A stretch of DNA of 64,000 nt from Mimachlamys varia (GCA_947623455.1 OX392534.1:9806001-9870000); one strand, 5' to 3'. Counted from the first letter of the stretch, positions 39,719 through 52,415 are shown. Made by a program: numbers and translations. The notes: a model not told the origin generated them from the sequence alone.

Positions 39719-40820
39719 TCTGCAATAAAAACTTTATTATCAACAAATCATATGAACAGTTTTCAACTTTTTATATCAAAGTTTCTTGATGTATAATACG
39801 AAACGACTTGAAATATATACAAACATGTCAACAAAATATTTAAAAACAAACCCAACAGTAGTATCGAGATAGATTTCAAGTTTTAAGCATACCCCATGAA
39901 TAAATAAATCATCAATACCATAAAAATTAATTATCAAAATGTAGTATCAAGTACGGTTTTATAGTATGAGGTACTTTAACGATTTGCACATAAACAGAAC
40001 TGTAACACTTTGATTAAAATCCTATCATATCATTGTCAGTGAGCATAGTATAGATGCTAATAAAGCTTTAGGAAAGAAAAAAAAATGTAACAATGAGTTA
40101 GCAAGGTAAATGCTGAACCTCGTATTTTTTGTTAATCATTATTTCTTTGTTGATTTTAAGCATTATTGACATGTTTAAAATATTTAAATGTTCTCAAAAC
40201 AAATCTGATAGTTCACGAATTATCTCAATACGCAATTAAAATGGATCTTAATAGACTTTGCTATATAAACTTTATTTAATGCAGTGATGAAATAAATGAC
40301 CAAAATATATATATTGATATCTCTAGTTGGCCCGAATGTTAGTGCGCGGGGTCTGACTTTGGGAGAATCCCCGGAGTACTCAAAGAAAACCTACGTGGTC
40401 GGGCAGGTGACCCCGTACGTCATCACGTCCGATCTGGGAATCGAACCCCAAACGTCCTGGTAAAAGGCAGGTGTGTTATTCACTTAACCTAACTTAAAAC
40501 CCTTTCATGTCTGTTCCGGTGGTATGGAAGATGTTTTAAACTACATTAAATCCTTAAAACGATATTAAAATCAGCTTACATGAGCTGATAACTGTACATT
40601 CTGGCACATCAGAAAATAATGGAATGATGATAGCGTTGAAAAATACCTCAATTTTACGATTTTGTCCAAACTTTCCTCTTCGTTGGCCTGCTTGTCACAT
40701 TGCTATCCCAGTAATTCGAAACTTGTCTCTCAATAGCCTCCGAAATAAGATCTGTATTCTTGTGTCCGTTCTGTTGGATCTATAGTCGAGTCTCCTGTAA
40801 GTTCTAAGGCTGAGTCAGAA
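39719..40820 (-). pseudogene. 'Ghost' actin locus, unit 2
   Basis: TATATA 40843-40848, 5'-UTR-like sequence below it to about 40,647, and the shared 3' end signal at 39733-39738. No actin coding exons. Compared with unit 1 it differs by scattered substitutions and small indels, so the whole arrangement was copied with the unit. Confidence 0.65.
40326..40490 (-). mobile_element. tRNA-derived SINE inside ghost locus, unit 2
   Basis: Orthologous to 23031-23190; retains GTGCGCGGGGTCTGAC where units 1 and 3 have a shorter form. Confidence 0.7.
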
Positions 40821-40899
40821 CCCGAATGGTCTCACCGCATGCTATATAATAGGATATCGCCACTTCTGAGAATTTTGACAGGCTTAAATGGTATCTATA

Positions 40900-41815
40900 T
40901 ATTATATCGAGTGATAGCATAATTAACTTGATAAATAAGTGGTATGTATGATTTCTAATCATGGAACTTGCTTTTGTCATATTATTTGCTAAGTTGTTCG
41001 CTGCGAAAGTGCATGTCCAAAGATAACACAATTTGCTCATGTAGATCATATGTGTTGTACTAAGCAACCTTGTCGTTATACTCAGAGGTGTCTATAGCAT
41101 GCGATAGGGAACATTATTGGAGTGGATAAAGCTCTATCAAAGTGTACACAGCGTAGAGGATTGTTTATATGATTAGTCAGTATCAGTATTGTATAATTTA
41201 CATCTACTTTATGTATATTCAGGCTGTGTTCATTGCTTAATAAATACATTGAAGTAAACGGAACAGAGACCTATTTACGTTAATTCTGTTTTGAGAGTGA
41301 ATTACAAATGGCGGTTGTGAATAAAAATATTAAAAATATACATATAGAGAAATGCTATACAATTATCAAAAATGCTCTCATTAGAAACTATTAAGACTTC
41401 CGACCATGGAAAGAGGACAAACAAATAGTATAATCACTGAATTTGAGGCAGATTTCTGACAAAAGTATCAGTTTTAACGTTGTCTTGAAAACTGTTTTCT
41501 CATTACGTTCATATATTTGTGTAATACCTTTTAAAGTCGCATTTGTAATTCAAGTTCAAAACAGAATCTTTATATAGGATGATAGGGCCATATCTGTCTA
41601 AACAAATTCCCTTAATGCATGCTATATATACACTTGTTAGTTTAACGACTTGGTTATTTTGTGCAACATATTATATGATGAACATCAGACAATTGTGTTA
41701 TCCTGGAATATGCATTTTATTCGCATGTTGTGTCAATATATAACTTAGTACATTAAATAATAAAAGTAAGGTTCATGGTTAGCCATCATACATACCAACA
41801 TTTTGTTTAACTTTG
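40900..41815. other. Spacer, unit 2/3 junction
   Basis: Counterpart of 23600-24520; nothing recognised. Confidence 0.4.
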
Positions 41816-41822
41816 AGCATAA

Positions 41823-42070
41823 TTGAGCGTAACCCCTGGATATCGGGGATGAAGAGAGCGTTGGTGAGCATAATTCTTGGTTATCGGGGATGTGGAGAGC
41901 GTAGGTGAGCATAAACTGTAACCCCTAGATATCGGGGATGTAGAGAGCGTAGGTGAGCATACACTAACCCTAGATATCGGGGATGTAGAAAGCGTAGGTG
42001 AGCGTAACCCCTGGATGTCAGGGATGTAGAGAGCGTTGGTGATCGTAACCCCTGGATGTCGAGGATGAGC
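41823..42070. repeat. 41-bp minisatellite, unit 3 (about 6 copies)
   Basis: Nearly identical in variant order to unit 2, so it was duplicated with the unit. Confidence 0.9.
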
Positions 42071-42814
42071 CTTAGTGAAAGTCTTACGATACACAAAAAG
42101 CATATCAACATTATGTGCGAAATGTGTCTTGATGGTTATCAATTTTTATAAACGTTAAGATATCATTACACCCTGAATAAACATGGTATAGCATACATGT
42201 AGATACCTCTGTTGTTCTGTACAATCCACACCGAACAGATAGACATCTATCACACATGAATTAGCAGGTGAGTGGTTTTGCCTTTTCAATTAAACAGACA
42301 AAATTCAAAAATCGATCACTGTAAAATAAAGTCTTTAAAACTACGATTTAAATACTTATTCAATTTGAAAACAATTATATACGGTTCAGTACTTTTCTAG
42401 AAGGGATATGTTAATTTTCTAACTACTAATATGGTACTCTAAAAGGCTTTTTCAGTGTATAACGTGTTTCTAAGGATATAGAGACTGATGATGTGTACAT
42501 AATACAAAAGAACAATATATATTTTCTTTATTTCGTTATTTCTTTAGTATTTATCTCACTCGGTTGTCCTATCAATTAGAACACGCCTGGCTTTTTAATG
42601 ATCATATTTTTCAAAATGCTCGTCAATCTAATATGGGCATTTAAGAATAAGAGGAAACTCCTTACCCATGTATGGTTTCGTATGATTCGGTTAAGAGGTA
42701 TTGTTCTAACACAGTCACTGGAAAATTTGATTTGATTTGGCGATTTTGTACAGAAAGTTTGTATGTTACAGTATATGTCATTAGTCCGGTTCTCACTTTG
42801 AAGTCATAACATTT
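42071..42814. other. Spacer downstream of minus actin, unit 3
   Basis: Counterpart of 8476-9289; no gene recognised. Confidence 0.4.
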
Positions 42815-43975
42815 TTATTATGATTTATGTTTCTGACCCAGATTTTTGTTGATGGTCTAGTTTTATGTATCTGACCTAGATTTACATTATCTGACATACA
42901 TGTAATTTTACACGTATCTGACCTAGATTTAGGTTTCTTGTCTAGTTTTATGTATGATTTACATGTATCTGACCTAGATTTACATTGATCTGACCTAGAT
43001 TCATGTTTCAGGCATAGTTTTATGTATCTGACCTAGATTTAAATCATCTAACATACATGTAGATTTACACGAATCGGACCTAGATTTAGGTTTCTAGTCT
43101 TGTTTTATGTATGATTTACATGTATCTTACCTAGATTTACATTGATCTGACCTAGATTCATGTTTCTGGCCTAATTTTATGTATCTGACCTAAATTTGAA
43201 TCATCCAACATATATGTAGATTAACACGTATCGGACCAAGATTTATGTTTCTAGTCTAGTTTTATGTATGATTTACATGCATCTGACCTAGATTTATATT
43301 GATCTGACCTAGATTCATGTTTCTGGCCTAATTTTATGTATCTGACCTAAATTTGAATCATCTAACATATATGTAGATTAACACGTATCGGACCAAGATT
43401 TATGTTTCTAGTCTAGTTTTATGTATGATTTACATGCATCTGACCTAGATTTATATTGATCTGACCTAGATTCATGTTTCTGGCCTAGTTTTATGTATCT
43501 GACCTAGATTTAAATCATCTAACATACTCTGACCTAGATTAAAAGCATCTAACATACATGTAGATTTACACGTTTCTGACGTAGATTTATGTTTCTAGTC
43601 TAGTTTTATGTATGATTTACATGTATCTAACCTAGATTTACATTGATCTGACCTAGATTTACATGTGTCTGACCTAGATATACATTGATCTGACCTAGAT
43701 TCATGTTTCTGGCCTAGTTTTATGTATCTGACCTAGATTTAAATCATCTAACATACTCTGACCTAGATTAAAAGCATCTAACATACATGTAGATTTACAC
43801 GTTTCTGACGTAGATTTATGTTTCTAGTCTAGTTTTATATATGATTTACATGTATCTAACCTAGATTTACATTGATCTGACCTAGATTTACATGTGTCTG
43901 ACCTAGATATACATTGATCTGACCTAGATTCATGTTTCTGGCCTAGTTTTATGTATCTGACCTAACTTTACATGG
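42815..43975. repeat. Expanded TGACCTAGATTTA array with 157- and 229-bp higher-order units, unit 3
   Basis: Built on TCTGACCTAGATTTA modules. The landmark ATTCATGTTTCTGG recurs at 43156, 43313, 43470, 43699 and 43928: spacings 157, 157, 229, 229. This is five times longer than in units 1 and 2. Confidence 0.9.
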
Positions 43976-44071
43976 AAGTGACTGTATATAATTGTCACAA
44001 TACATATTTCATGTTATCTAAACAGTAGTAACTCGCAATAACAATACACACTCCAAAGTAAGAATAATATT

Positions 44072-44077
44072 TTTATT
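44072..44077 (-). terminator. Predicted polyadenylation signal of gene 5
   Basis: AATAAA on the minus strand in the shared TTGTTGATAATAAA context. If used, the 3' UTR of gene 5 is about 3.3 kb and contains the Helentron-like element. Confidence 0.5.
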
Positions 44078-44973
44078 ATCAACAAATCCTATCATCTGAT
44101 AGTTATATAATATATATATGTGTTACAAATATCATACACAATGACTTTATATATACTCTCTTACAAACATATAAACAAAACATTCAATAGAAAACGCAAA
44201 AAATATTGGAGTAGGACAAATAGCAATAATATAATAAATAACATACGACTATGAATTATAGAAATAAATTAAATAAAAAGTCACGTATGAGGAATGATTA
44301 AGTATTCAAGCATACAAACTGGCACATTGGTATATACATCCTACATTTACTCATTGTCAGTGAACATATAGTCGAAATATTTATGCAAATCAAACTATTT
44401 ATGAATTTCATAATTCGTCGGTGCCAACTAATTATTAATGAATAGAAATATAAAACATATTCTTCCTTCTTAATATGTTTAAATGCATTCAAACTCATGA
44501 GTAGCTTACGAAAAAATATTGTCTTAGGTTGCTATAAAATTGCAGCAAATACATTTCACATGCCTGTTCTACTGTCTGAACATTACGGTCAAGATTCCAT
44601 GCTCAGTCTAATATTCCAGTATCAAACAAGATAATTCAACGAATTACAGTCCCCCACCGGGTTGTTATCTCGAGATCCAATAGCAATGAGTGTGAATCTC
44701 GAGATGCAATAAGGTCATGTATTTTCTTCAATGTATTGAAAGGTGAAGATGTAGTTTACAGAGACCCGCTTCTATACAGGAACCATCCCATTCTCACTAA
44801 ATACATGTACACTGTAGGTATACTCTATAAATGATCTCTATATAAAGGACACAAGTCTATGAAGGACACCTTTAGTTTTTCTATTGGGTATCCTTTATAG
44901 ACAGGTTTTACTGCAATAGACATGAAATTGTAATAATAATAACAAGAGGTTGTTTGTTATGCTTACATTGAAT

Positions 44974-45240
44974 TCAACAGTACTGTATATTGATTAAATG
45001 GTGATCTGAGAAGAACACAGGTTTGTTTGTCACTGGGAATAATTTGGATGAGAAGACCAAGTCAAGAATTCCTCCAAGGCAATGGGTAGGCGTGGTCAGT
45101 TGTTGGTGAAGTTTACAAGATTTTTGAAGGCTGTCCATCTTTGCGAAGTCCATGTTGAAATCTCCAACAACAAGAATGTTTGTACACTTATGTAACTTTG
45201 CTTGTGTTGTGCATAGCTTGAATAACTGTCGAAATAAATG
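44974..45240 (-). pseudogene. AP-type endonuclease (EEP) domain fragment inside the Helentron-like element
   Basis: An 88-codon open frame without its own start, bounded by TGA at 45243-45241 and at 44976-44974. It reads NILVVGDFNMDFAKMDSLQ, then TPTH, LGGILDLVFSS and FFSDHH. The GDFN box (45154-45165), the D-L-V-F strand and the terminal SDH (45001-45009) are the conserved C-terminal half of the exonuclease-endonuclease-phosphatase fold carried by LINEs and by Helentrons. The N-terminal half with the first catalytic residues is missing, so it is a remnant. It ends where the core repeats start. Confidence 0.8.
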
Positions 45241-46990
45241 TCACAGTGACCCAGTTTTGGTACACGACACACCATCTTCCCACGGGGAACCATACTACCA
45301 AGTATTAAGTTCTAGTGCTTTATAGTGTAGGAGATAGAGCCCGGACAAGGTATTTGTGTAACGTAGGTCAGAGGTCAAAATATAGGTCACTGTGACCCGG
45401 TTTTGTTACGCGACACACCGCCTTCCCATAGGGAACTATACTACCAAGTACAAAGTTATAATCCTTAATAGTGTAGGAGATAGAGCCCGGACAAACTTTT
45501 ACTTTAATGTAGGTCAGAGGTCAAAATATAGCAAAATAAAGGTCACAGTGACCCAGTTTTGGTACGCGACACACCGCCTTCCCACAGAGAACTATACTAC
45601 CAAGTATAAAGTTCTAATCCTTACTAGTGTAGGAGATAGAACCTGGACAAATTTTTCTTTCTTTAATGTAGGTCAGAGGTCAAAATATAGGTCACAGTGA
45701 CCCGGTTTTGGTACGCGACACACCACCTTCCCACGGGGAACCATACTACCAAGTATTAAGTTCTAGTGCTTTATAGTGTAGGAGATAGAGCCCGGACAAG
45801 CTTTTTCTTTAATGTAGGTCAGAGGTCAAAATATAGGTCACAGTGACCCGGTTTTTGTACGCGACACACCGCCTTCCCAAAAGGAACCATACTACCAAGT
45901 ATTAAGTTCTAGTCTTTTATAGTGTAGGAGATAGAGCCCGGACAAACTTTTACTTTAATGTAGGTCAGAGGTCAAAATATAGCAAAATAAAGGTCACATT
46001 GACCCGGTTTTTGTACGCGACACACTGCCTTCCCACAGAGAACAATACTACTAAGTATTAAGTTCTAGTGCTTTATAGTGTAGGAGATAGAGCCCGGACA
46101 AGCTTTTTCTTTAATGTAGGTCAGAGGTCAAAATATAGGTCACTGTGACCCGGTTTTTATACGCGACACACCGCCTTCCCACAAGGAACCATACTACCAA
46201 GTATTAAGTTCTAGTGCTTTATAGTGTAGGAGATAGAGCCCGGACAAGCTTTTTCTTTAATGTAGGTCAGAGGTCAAAATATAGGTCACTGTGACCCGGT
46301 TTTTGTACGCGACACACCGCCTTCCCACAAGGAACAATACTACTAAGTATTAAGTTCTAGTGCTTTATAGTGTAGGAGATAGAGCCCGGACAAGCTTTTT
46401 CTTTAATGTAGGTCAGAGGTCAAAATATAGGTTACAGTGACCCGGTTTTTGTATGCGACACACCGCCTTCCCAAAAGGAACCATACTACCAAGTATTAAG
46501 TTCTCGTCTTTTATAGTGTAGGAGATAAAGCCCGGACAAACTTTTACTTTAATGTAGGTCAGAGGTCAAAATATAGCAAAATAAAGGTCACATTGACCCG
46601 GTTTTTGTACGCGACACACTGCCTTCCCACAGAGAACAATACTACTAAGTACAAAGTTTTAGTGCTTTATAGTGTAGGAGATAGAGCCCGGACAAGCTTT
46701 TTCTTTAATGTAGGTCAGAGGTCAAAATATAGGTCACTGTGACCCGGTTTTTATACGCGACACACCGCCTTCCCACAAGGAACCATACTACCAAGTATTA
46801 AGTTCTAGTGCTTTATAGTGTAGGAGATAGAGCCCGGACAAGCTTTTTCTTTAATGTAGGTCAGAGGTCAAAATATAGGTCACAGTGACCCGGTTTTTGT
46901 ACGCGACACACCGCCTTCCCACAAGGAACCCACACACTTAGTATGAAGTTCCAGTGTCTTATAGTATGGGAGATAGAGCCCGGACAAATA
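45241..46990. repeat. Core repeat array, about 12 copies of 147-156 bp
   Basis: Each unit contains GTAGGTCAGAGGTCAAAATA, then GGTCACAGTGACC or GGTCACTGTGACC, then CGGTTTTTGTACGCGACACA and CTTTATAGTGTAGGAGATAG. Some units carry an extra AGCAAAATAA before the palindrome, which accounts for the two lengths. AGGTCAGAGGTCA is a DR1 and GGTCACAGTGACC is an IR3 arrangement of nuclear-receptor half-sites. Confidence 0.93.
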
Positions 46991-46997
46991 GTGTGCG

Positions 46998-47063
46998 GAA
47001 GGACGGACGGACGGACGGACGGACGGACACAACGCAAACCTATAGTCCCCCCCCCCCCCCCCC
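46998..47063. repeat. (GGAC)n microsatellite and poly-C tract
   Basis: About six GGAC units (GGACGGACGGACGGAC) at about 46998-47028 and a run of C at 47046-47063, next to the right end of the Helentron-like element. Confidence 0.9.
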
Positions 47064-47164
47064 GGATTCCGGTGGGGGACTAATTATCAAAATAACCCCA
47101 ATCAGACATCATAGTCAAAATGGCATCAGCCCAGAATACCAACGACCTACATCCAAACTGGCCT

Positions 47165-47270
47165 CATTCCATTGTCAGCATATCACGGGCAAAATTCCAT
47201 TGTCATAATATCTCGGGCCAAATTCCATTGTCATAATATCTCGGGCCAAATTCCATTGTCAGAATATCAT
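47165..47270. repeat. 28-bp minisatellite, unit 3 (3-4 copies)
   Basis: Shortest version of the array in the predicted 3' UTR of the minus-type actins. Confidence 0.85.
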
Positions 47271-47382
47271 GGAATATCACGGGCTATATTAGTAGGATAT
47301 TACGGGCAGATTCCTTTGTCGTTATATGGCAGGTATACAAAAGGAGGTTAATGTCATTTCCACCCACATTTCCATGTTAAGT

Positions 47383-49533
47383 CTAGAAGCACTTCCGATG
47401 AACGATTCCTGGTCCACATTCATCATATTCCTGTTTTGAGATCCACATCTGTTGAAACGTAGACAGTGATCCAAGGATGGATCCACCGATCCATACGGAG
47501 TACTTTCTCTCCGGAGGTGCAATCACTTTAACTTTCATACTGTTTGGTACGATGCCATCCAATTCTTTCTTGAACCGGTCAGCCATACCTGTATTGCAAG
47601 AAGGACATACATATATTAGCTATGATTTTATAGGCGAAAACGTTACCTTAAAGTCAATGTAATACAATCCATGATTTTTTTTTACTTACGTGTTATTAAA
47701 ACAAAACCGCGGAACAAAATTAAAACATATCGTTTTTTTCTGTTGTTAACAGCAATATACATACATACCTGGAAACATAGTACTTCCGCCGGACATGACG
47801 ACATTGCTGTACAGATCTCGTCGGATGTCGATATCACAAGCCATGACTGAGTTGTGTAGTTGTTCGTGGACTCCATTGGATTCCATTCCTAAGAACAATA
47901 TAACGTTTAGTAATATTTAGTATATTTAGTAATATTTGTGTTTGTTATATCGATTAATCAAGGTTAGCGAAATAAATATTCCTTTCCTTTCAAAGATTCA
48001 TATTGACCATAAATTAAAACACTGCTTACCTATAAAGCTTGGTTGGAAGAGAACCTCTGGACACCGGAACCTTTCGTTGCCAATGGTGACAACTCCACCG
48101 TCCGGAAGTTCGTACGACTTCTCGACTGTTGAGGACGTTGATGCTGACGTCATTTCACTCTCAAAGTCTAGGGCAACGTAGGACATCTTCTCCTTCATAT
48201 CACGAACAATCTCCATTTCAGCTGTAATTTAGAAATCAGTCAAATCAAATTTAAATGATAAGTCCTATAAGTATTTTGATTATTTCTGTAAAGGAGACTA
48301 TTTTGCTTGAATATTGTCAATAATGATAAAAATCAGAAAAGATCATATTGGACTTACAAGAAGTTGTGAAGTTGTATCCTCTCTCGTGGAGAATCCTCTG
48401 GAGGTAGGCTGTGAGGTCACGACCTGCCAGGTCCACACGTTTGATGGCGTGAGGGAGGGAGTAGCCTTCGTAGATAGGTACCACATGTGACACGCCATCC
48501 CCGGCATCAAACACGATCCCTGTGGTCCGTCCGGAGGCGTACAGAGACAGCACAGCCTGTATGGCCACGTAGAAGGCGGGCGTGTTGAACGTCTCGAACA
48601 TAATCTACAACAGATTTGATTAAGAACATTATCAAACCTGGATTTCCTATTATGGATGAAAACATGACTTTGATGCGTACATTTGTACATTATTCCATTA
48701 GTTTTGTTTTTCGTTTGCGATTTCGTTTCGTTTTCTTAAAGTTATGGTGTTTTATACAAGAAGGAATTTAAATCACCATGAAATTCATTTCATAATCATT
48801 TGCAATGAGATTTGGGATATTAATTTGCATAATTTTTGTTTGTTCTTATTACATCTTAACCCTGTGGGATATATAGTTCTGTTTTACCTGTATCATTTTT
48901 TCTCTGTTAGCCTTGGGATTTAGTGGCGCCTCTGTCAACATGACCGGATGTTCCTCGGGAGCCACACGGAGCTCGTTATAGAAGGTGTGATGCCAGATCT
49001 TCTCCATGTCGTCCCAGTTGGTGACGATGCCGTGTTCCACCGGGTACTTCAGAGACAGAATCCCACGTTTGTTCTGAGCCTCGTCTCCGACGTAACATTC
49101 CTTGGCGCCCATACCAGCCATAATCACCTATTGTTTAAGTAAATGTTTTCATTGTCAAACGAATATGCCTATAAATAATGTTTCGAATCATTTTTCAATA
49201 AACTAATTTAAAATATCAACTAGGGAGTATATTTAGACACCTTCTCGAAAGGATGTGAATATGGAAAAACAAAGCATTTTATTTTTGTGTCATGAAAAGG
49301 AAAAATTATGTGCTTCTGTGAGAAATACCTGCAGATATGATATGATTATTGTTTTAACGCTGTATGTTGATATTATGAAATATCATAATTAGCATACTCA
49401 CATCATAACGTGGCCGCCCCGTAACGGCGGGAAAAACTGCACGTGGTGCATCATCTCCGGCAAATCCTGCCTTACACATTCCACTTCCGTTGTCAATGAC
49501 AACAGCGGCGATATCTTCTTCAAATGTAGACAT
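47383..49533 (-). CDS. Actin, minus-type, unit 3 (gene 5; complete)
   Basis: Exons 49533-49402, 49127-48888, 48604-48358, 48221-48030, 47888-47769, 47588-47383; 378 codons. Minus-type residues (A52, E54, I123, H197, T235), but residue 46 is Ile (VIMAGMG) and residue 280 is Gln as in plus-type genes. Exon 5 is identical to that of gene 4 while the flanking introns remain minus-type, a likely conversion tract. The acceptor before exon 2 is AATAG instead of ACAG. Noncoding exon about 50182-50034; acceptor at 49574. The Helentron-like element lies about 300 bases past the stop. Confidence 0.96.
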
Positions 49534-50206
49534 ACTTTCTTGTTATCTTGTTATTCCAACTTCTTCCTGCTTCCCTACAATGGTTAAAACTAGCATGAGT
49601 TTTTTTTCATAATTTACAACTCTATATGACGTGGGCCAGTTACGATTTGACAACCGGTATCTCACAAATTGCTTTTTTGGCGAGGATTTACAGACCAACA
49701 AACTTGCAAATTTTTGTTAAGTTATTTATGCGAAAGTATCAAGGAAAGTAAACAAGTTCAAGTTCAAGTTTTTTATTGACCTTAAGTCATTCGAAATCTA
49801 ATAATGACAACGAGAAACTACACTGGGAACCGAAAATAATAAAAGAAGCACAACAGAAAGAAAGAGAAAATAGCATTTAGTTTTTATGCGAGGACGACAA
49901 ATACGCCTACTAAAAAGTGAGTGTTTGGGTTTGTTTAAGCCTATTACAGTTTTTTGTCTTAATTGTGGCACTATAAATTTAATAGAAAAACTTCCAAAAT
50001 GTCATTTTAAAGTTAAATAATATCATATTTTACCTTGAATTACTGTTTCTTTGCCTTCTTTATTTGTGTGCCTGCAAGAAGTCCTGCTCTATTGTCTAAG
50101 GAATAGTAGCTGTACTTTCTGTGTCTCTCCTGTATAGGGTCTGTACCTCTGTGTCTCTTCGTTGGGTCTCTGGTCGAGTTTGAAACCTCATGGTCTCACC
50201 ACGTAC

Positions 50207-50402
50207 TATATAGTAGTGCATCGCCTCTTCTGAGAAATCTGACAAACTCTAATTCTGTTCTGGGAATAATCCATATAAGGTAGATATAACAATTAGTTTA
50301 CTTGTCATCGACCTAAAGATTGACCTGACTAACGCTACGGTCGCTAGTGTAAAAATAGACATGATAGGTGTTTTCCGAGTACAGGTAAACACAGGTGAGT
50401 CA
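50207..50402 (-). promoter_or_regulatory. Promoter of gene 5
   Basis: TATATA 50207-50212; perfect CArG CCATATAAGG 50271-50280; MEF2-like site with one changed base (plus reading GTAAAAATAG, 50349-50358, where genes 1 and 3 have CTAAAAATAG); CAGGTGAGTCA 50392-50402. Confidence 0.65.
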
Positions 50403-51634
50403 GTCGAATGTTCTATTTATACAAATTCTATTTCGGTCTACATATATGTACACCCGTTTAGTCAATTCATCTGCTTCAGTGTTGGCCTTATACTCTATAC
50501 AATCTGTAACGGGACTTTCGTTATCAGTATCTTACTTTTGCTCCTCATTTCCGTTCAGACACCTATATTGAATATCAATAATTTTGCAATAGCGTTTGCA
50601 GTAAGAATCCCTATGTAAATATCAATATGAAACTACCTAAAAATAGTACCTTACACGAGTTCTTCAAATACGTTTCACGTTTTTCAACACCTTAATATGA
50701 TTGCTTTCAGCATTGTTGTTGTGTATAATATTCAAAAATAAATTTAGTGAAAAACACATTATAATATAAAATTACATGTAGACAATCTGTTCGTTTTCCA
50801 GCTATATTTTGCTTTGACGACTGTGGTAAAATAACTGCATTAACTGGCCTTGTTTTACATGGGAATAGATTCACTGACGATTGTTAATTGAAATACGTGT
50901 ATTTAATTACGGACCAAAACCTGCGAAGTATTGCACACATACGAACAATCAGGTTAATCAAATACCGTCACTGTTGTCATGCACAGTCCTCTTTTTGTTC
51001 TAGTCCTACAACATACAAGATACAATAATTGTTATTCAGTATCGTGTATGTAATAACGGAAACATTATCTCTGGAGAGCTGTTATTACAACAAACAAATA
51101 CCGAACTAATAAGCAAGCAACATCAGAGGTTTATAACCACATCAGGGATAATTCTTGCTCTTAAACCTACATTGTATGGGAGAATTAGAGGGATTTAATA
51201 AGATTAGTGAAATGTCTTTGAGATTTTTCTGTATAAAGTAATACTATTTTGAAAATTTTAATGGGATTTTCAGGGAAGATATGGGTAAAAATCCCTAAAA
51301 ATCGCTACATTAACAAAACTTATATATCACAGCATGCAGTAATTAAAGCTAATGACACTTCGGGACAAAACTACATGCTCTAAGTTTCACAAAATTGATG
51401 CTGCCACATACATGCACACAAAAGGGTAAAGAAACCCATGGAAAATGGTTTATAGTTTGAACGTAATGGCTAAAATAGCATAAGTTAAAACCTGACCGAA
51501 AATACGGTAATATAACATAAATCTTAGCAAAGGTAACTGAATATATGTATAGAGTAGTTTAAAAGACAGCCAGGAAACATGATAAACATTTGGCACAAAC
51601 AAGACAACATATAGAGCAGGAACAAAACTGGCCG

Positions 51635-51822
51635 TAACCAAGTGTGCAAAAATCTGCGAAAGCTCGGAAAGTTTCTACATTCCTCAGTTCATATGACTGT
51701 TCCACACTTGGACAGCACCAAATAGAAACTATTTTTCCATACCTTATTGTGTTAACTCTTAGTACATAGTTTGTTCTCTTACCTGAAATTATATTTAACA
51801 TTATTTTTGACAATAAAATCAT
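51635..51822 (-). mobile_element. LINE RT C-terminal remnant, unit 3 (frameshifted)
   Basis: Same lesions as in unit 1 (VEQSYELRN), unlike unit 2. Confidence 0.5.
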
Positions 51823-52256
51823 TTAAAAAATCGGGAGCTAGGCGATTTAAATTTTAAAAAAACTACTTCTGTAGCCATAGTCTTTACGCTAGCAACATAT
51901 AAACAGGCGAGGTTGTTTCTGCGTACGAAAGTTATCACTTAAGTAGAATCATTTGCAAAAAAAAGCGCAAAACTCTTTCATATATCTTTTTATTTTCATG
52001 TGTTGCTTGGGCTACAAAATGGCGGTTAGGGTTCAATAATTAAAATTCGATAAGATAAAAGATTTAAAAATAGTATTTTTCCTTTCCTGTTTAGGCATTT
52101 TCCTAATTTCTTTCAAAACAGCAAATCATTTAATCTTTTGGGGGCCTTTCTACAGATCTAAGATATATGGCCATCAAAGAGCCAATGTCCGCTCCAGACA
52201 CTGTTTTTGTATTAATGACCTGGTCTCAAATTGAAAAGGATAAATAATAATATTAA

Positions 52257-52415
52257 ATGCCTTCGAGTAGTTGATGCTTAATCCATGTTTATTATCCTAA
52301 ATTTGACATTTTCTATAATTGTAGAGCCTCGAAGCTTTATATACACAATATTACGGATACATGTCCAATATACGATAATAAACTCGGGATAGAAGCATCG
52401 AACACTCGAAGGCAT
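52257..52415. mobile_element. Foldback element, unit 3
   Basis: Same site and ends as 16221-16377. Confidence 0.75.

Larger units (their letters stand above)
44627..47083 (-). mobile_element. Helentron/'pearl'-like non-autonomous rolling-circle element (2,457 bp)
   Basis: Comparison with the empty site of unit 1 (CAGTATCAAA^TTATCAAAAT) shows a clean insertion between A and T with no target duplication, as for Helitrons. Subterminal inverted repeats AGTCCCCCACCGG occur about 20 bases from the left end and 2 bases from the right end. The right end has a hairpin (CCGGATTCCGG flanked by C and G runs) followed by CTAA, fitting the Helitron CTRR end. Inside are an endonuclease remnant, about 12 tandem core repeats of about 147-156 bp, and a GGAC tetranucleotide tract. 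This is the layout of bivalve pearl elements, regarded as Helentron derivatives. The strand given is that of the endonuclease remnant. Confidence 0.75.

Noticed and set aside
45392..45700. 102-codon frame in the core repeats
   Set aside because: Translation of the approximately 150-bp repeat (THRLP.NYTTKYK units), not a protein.
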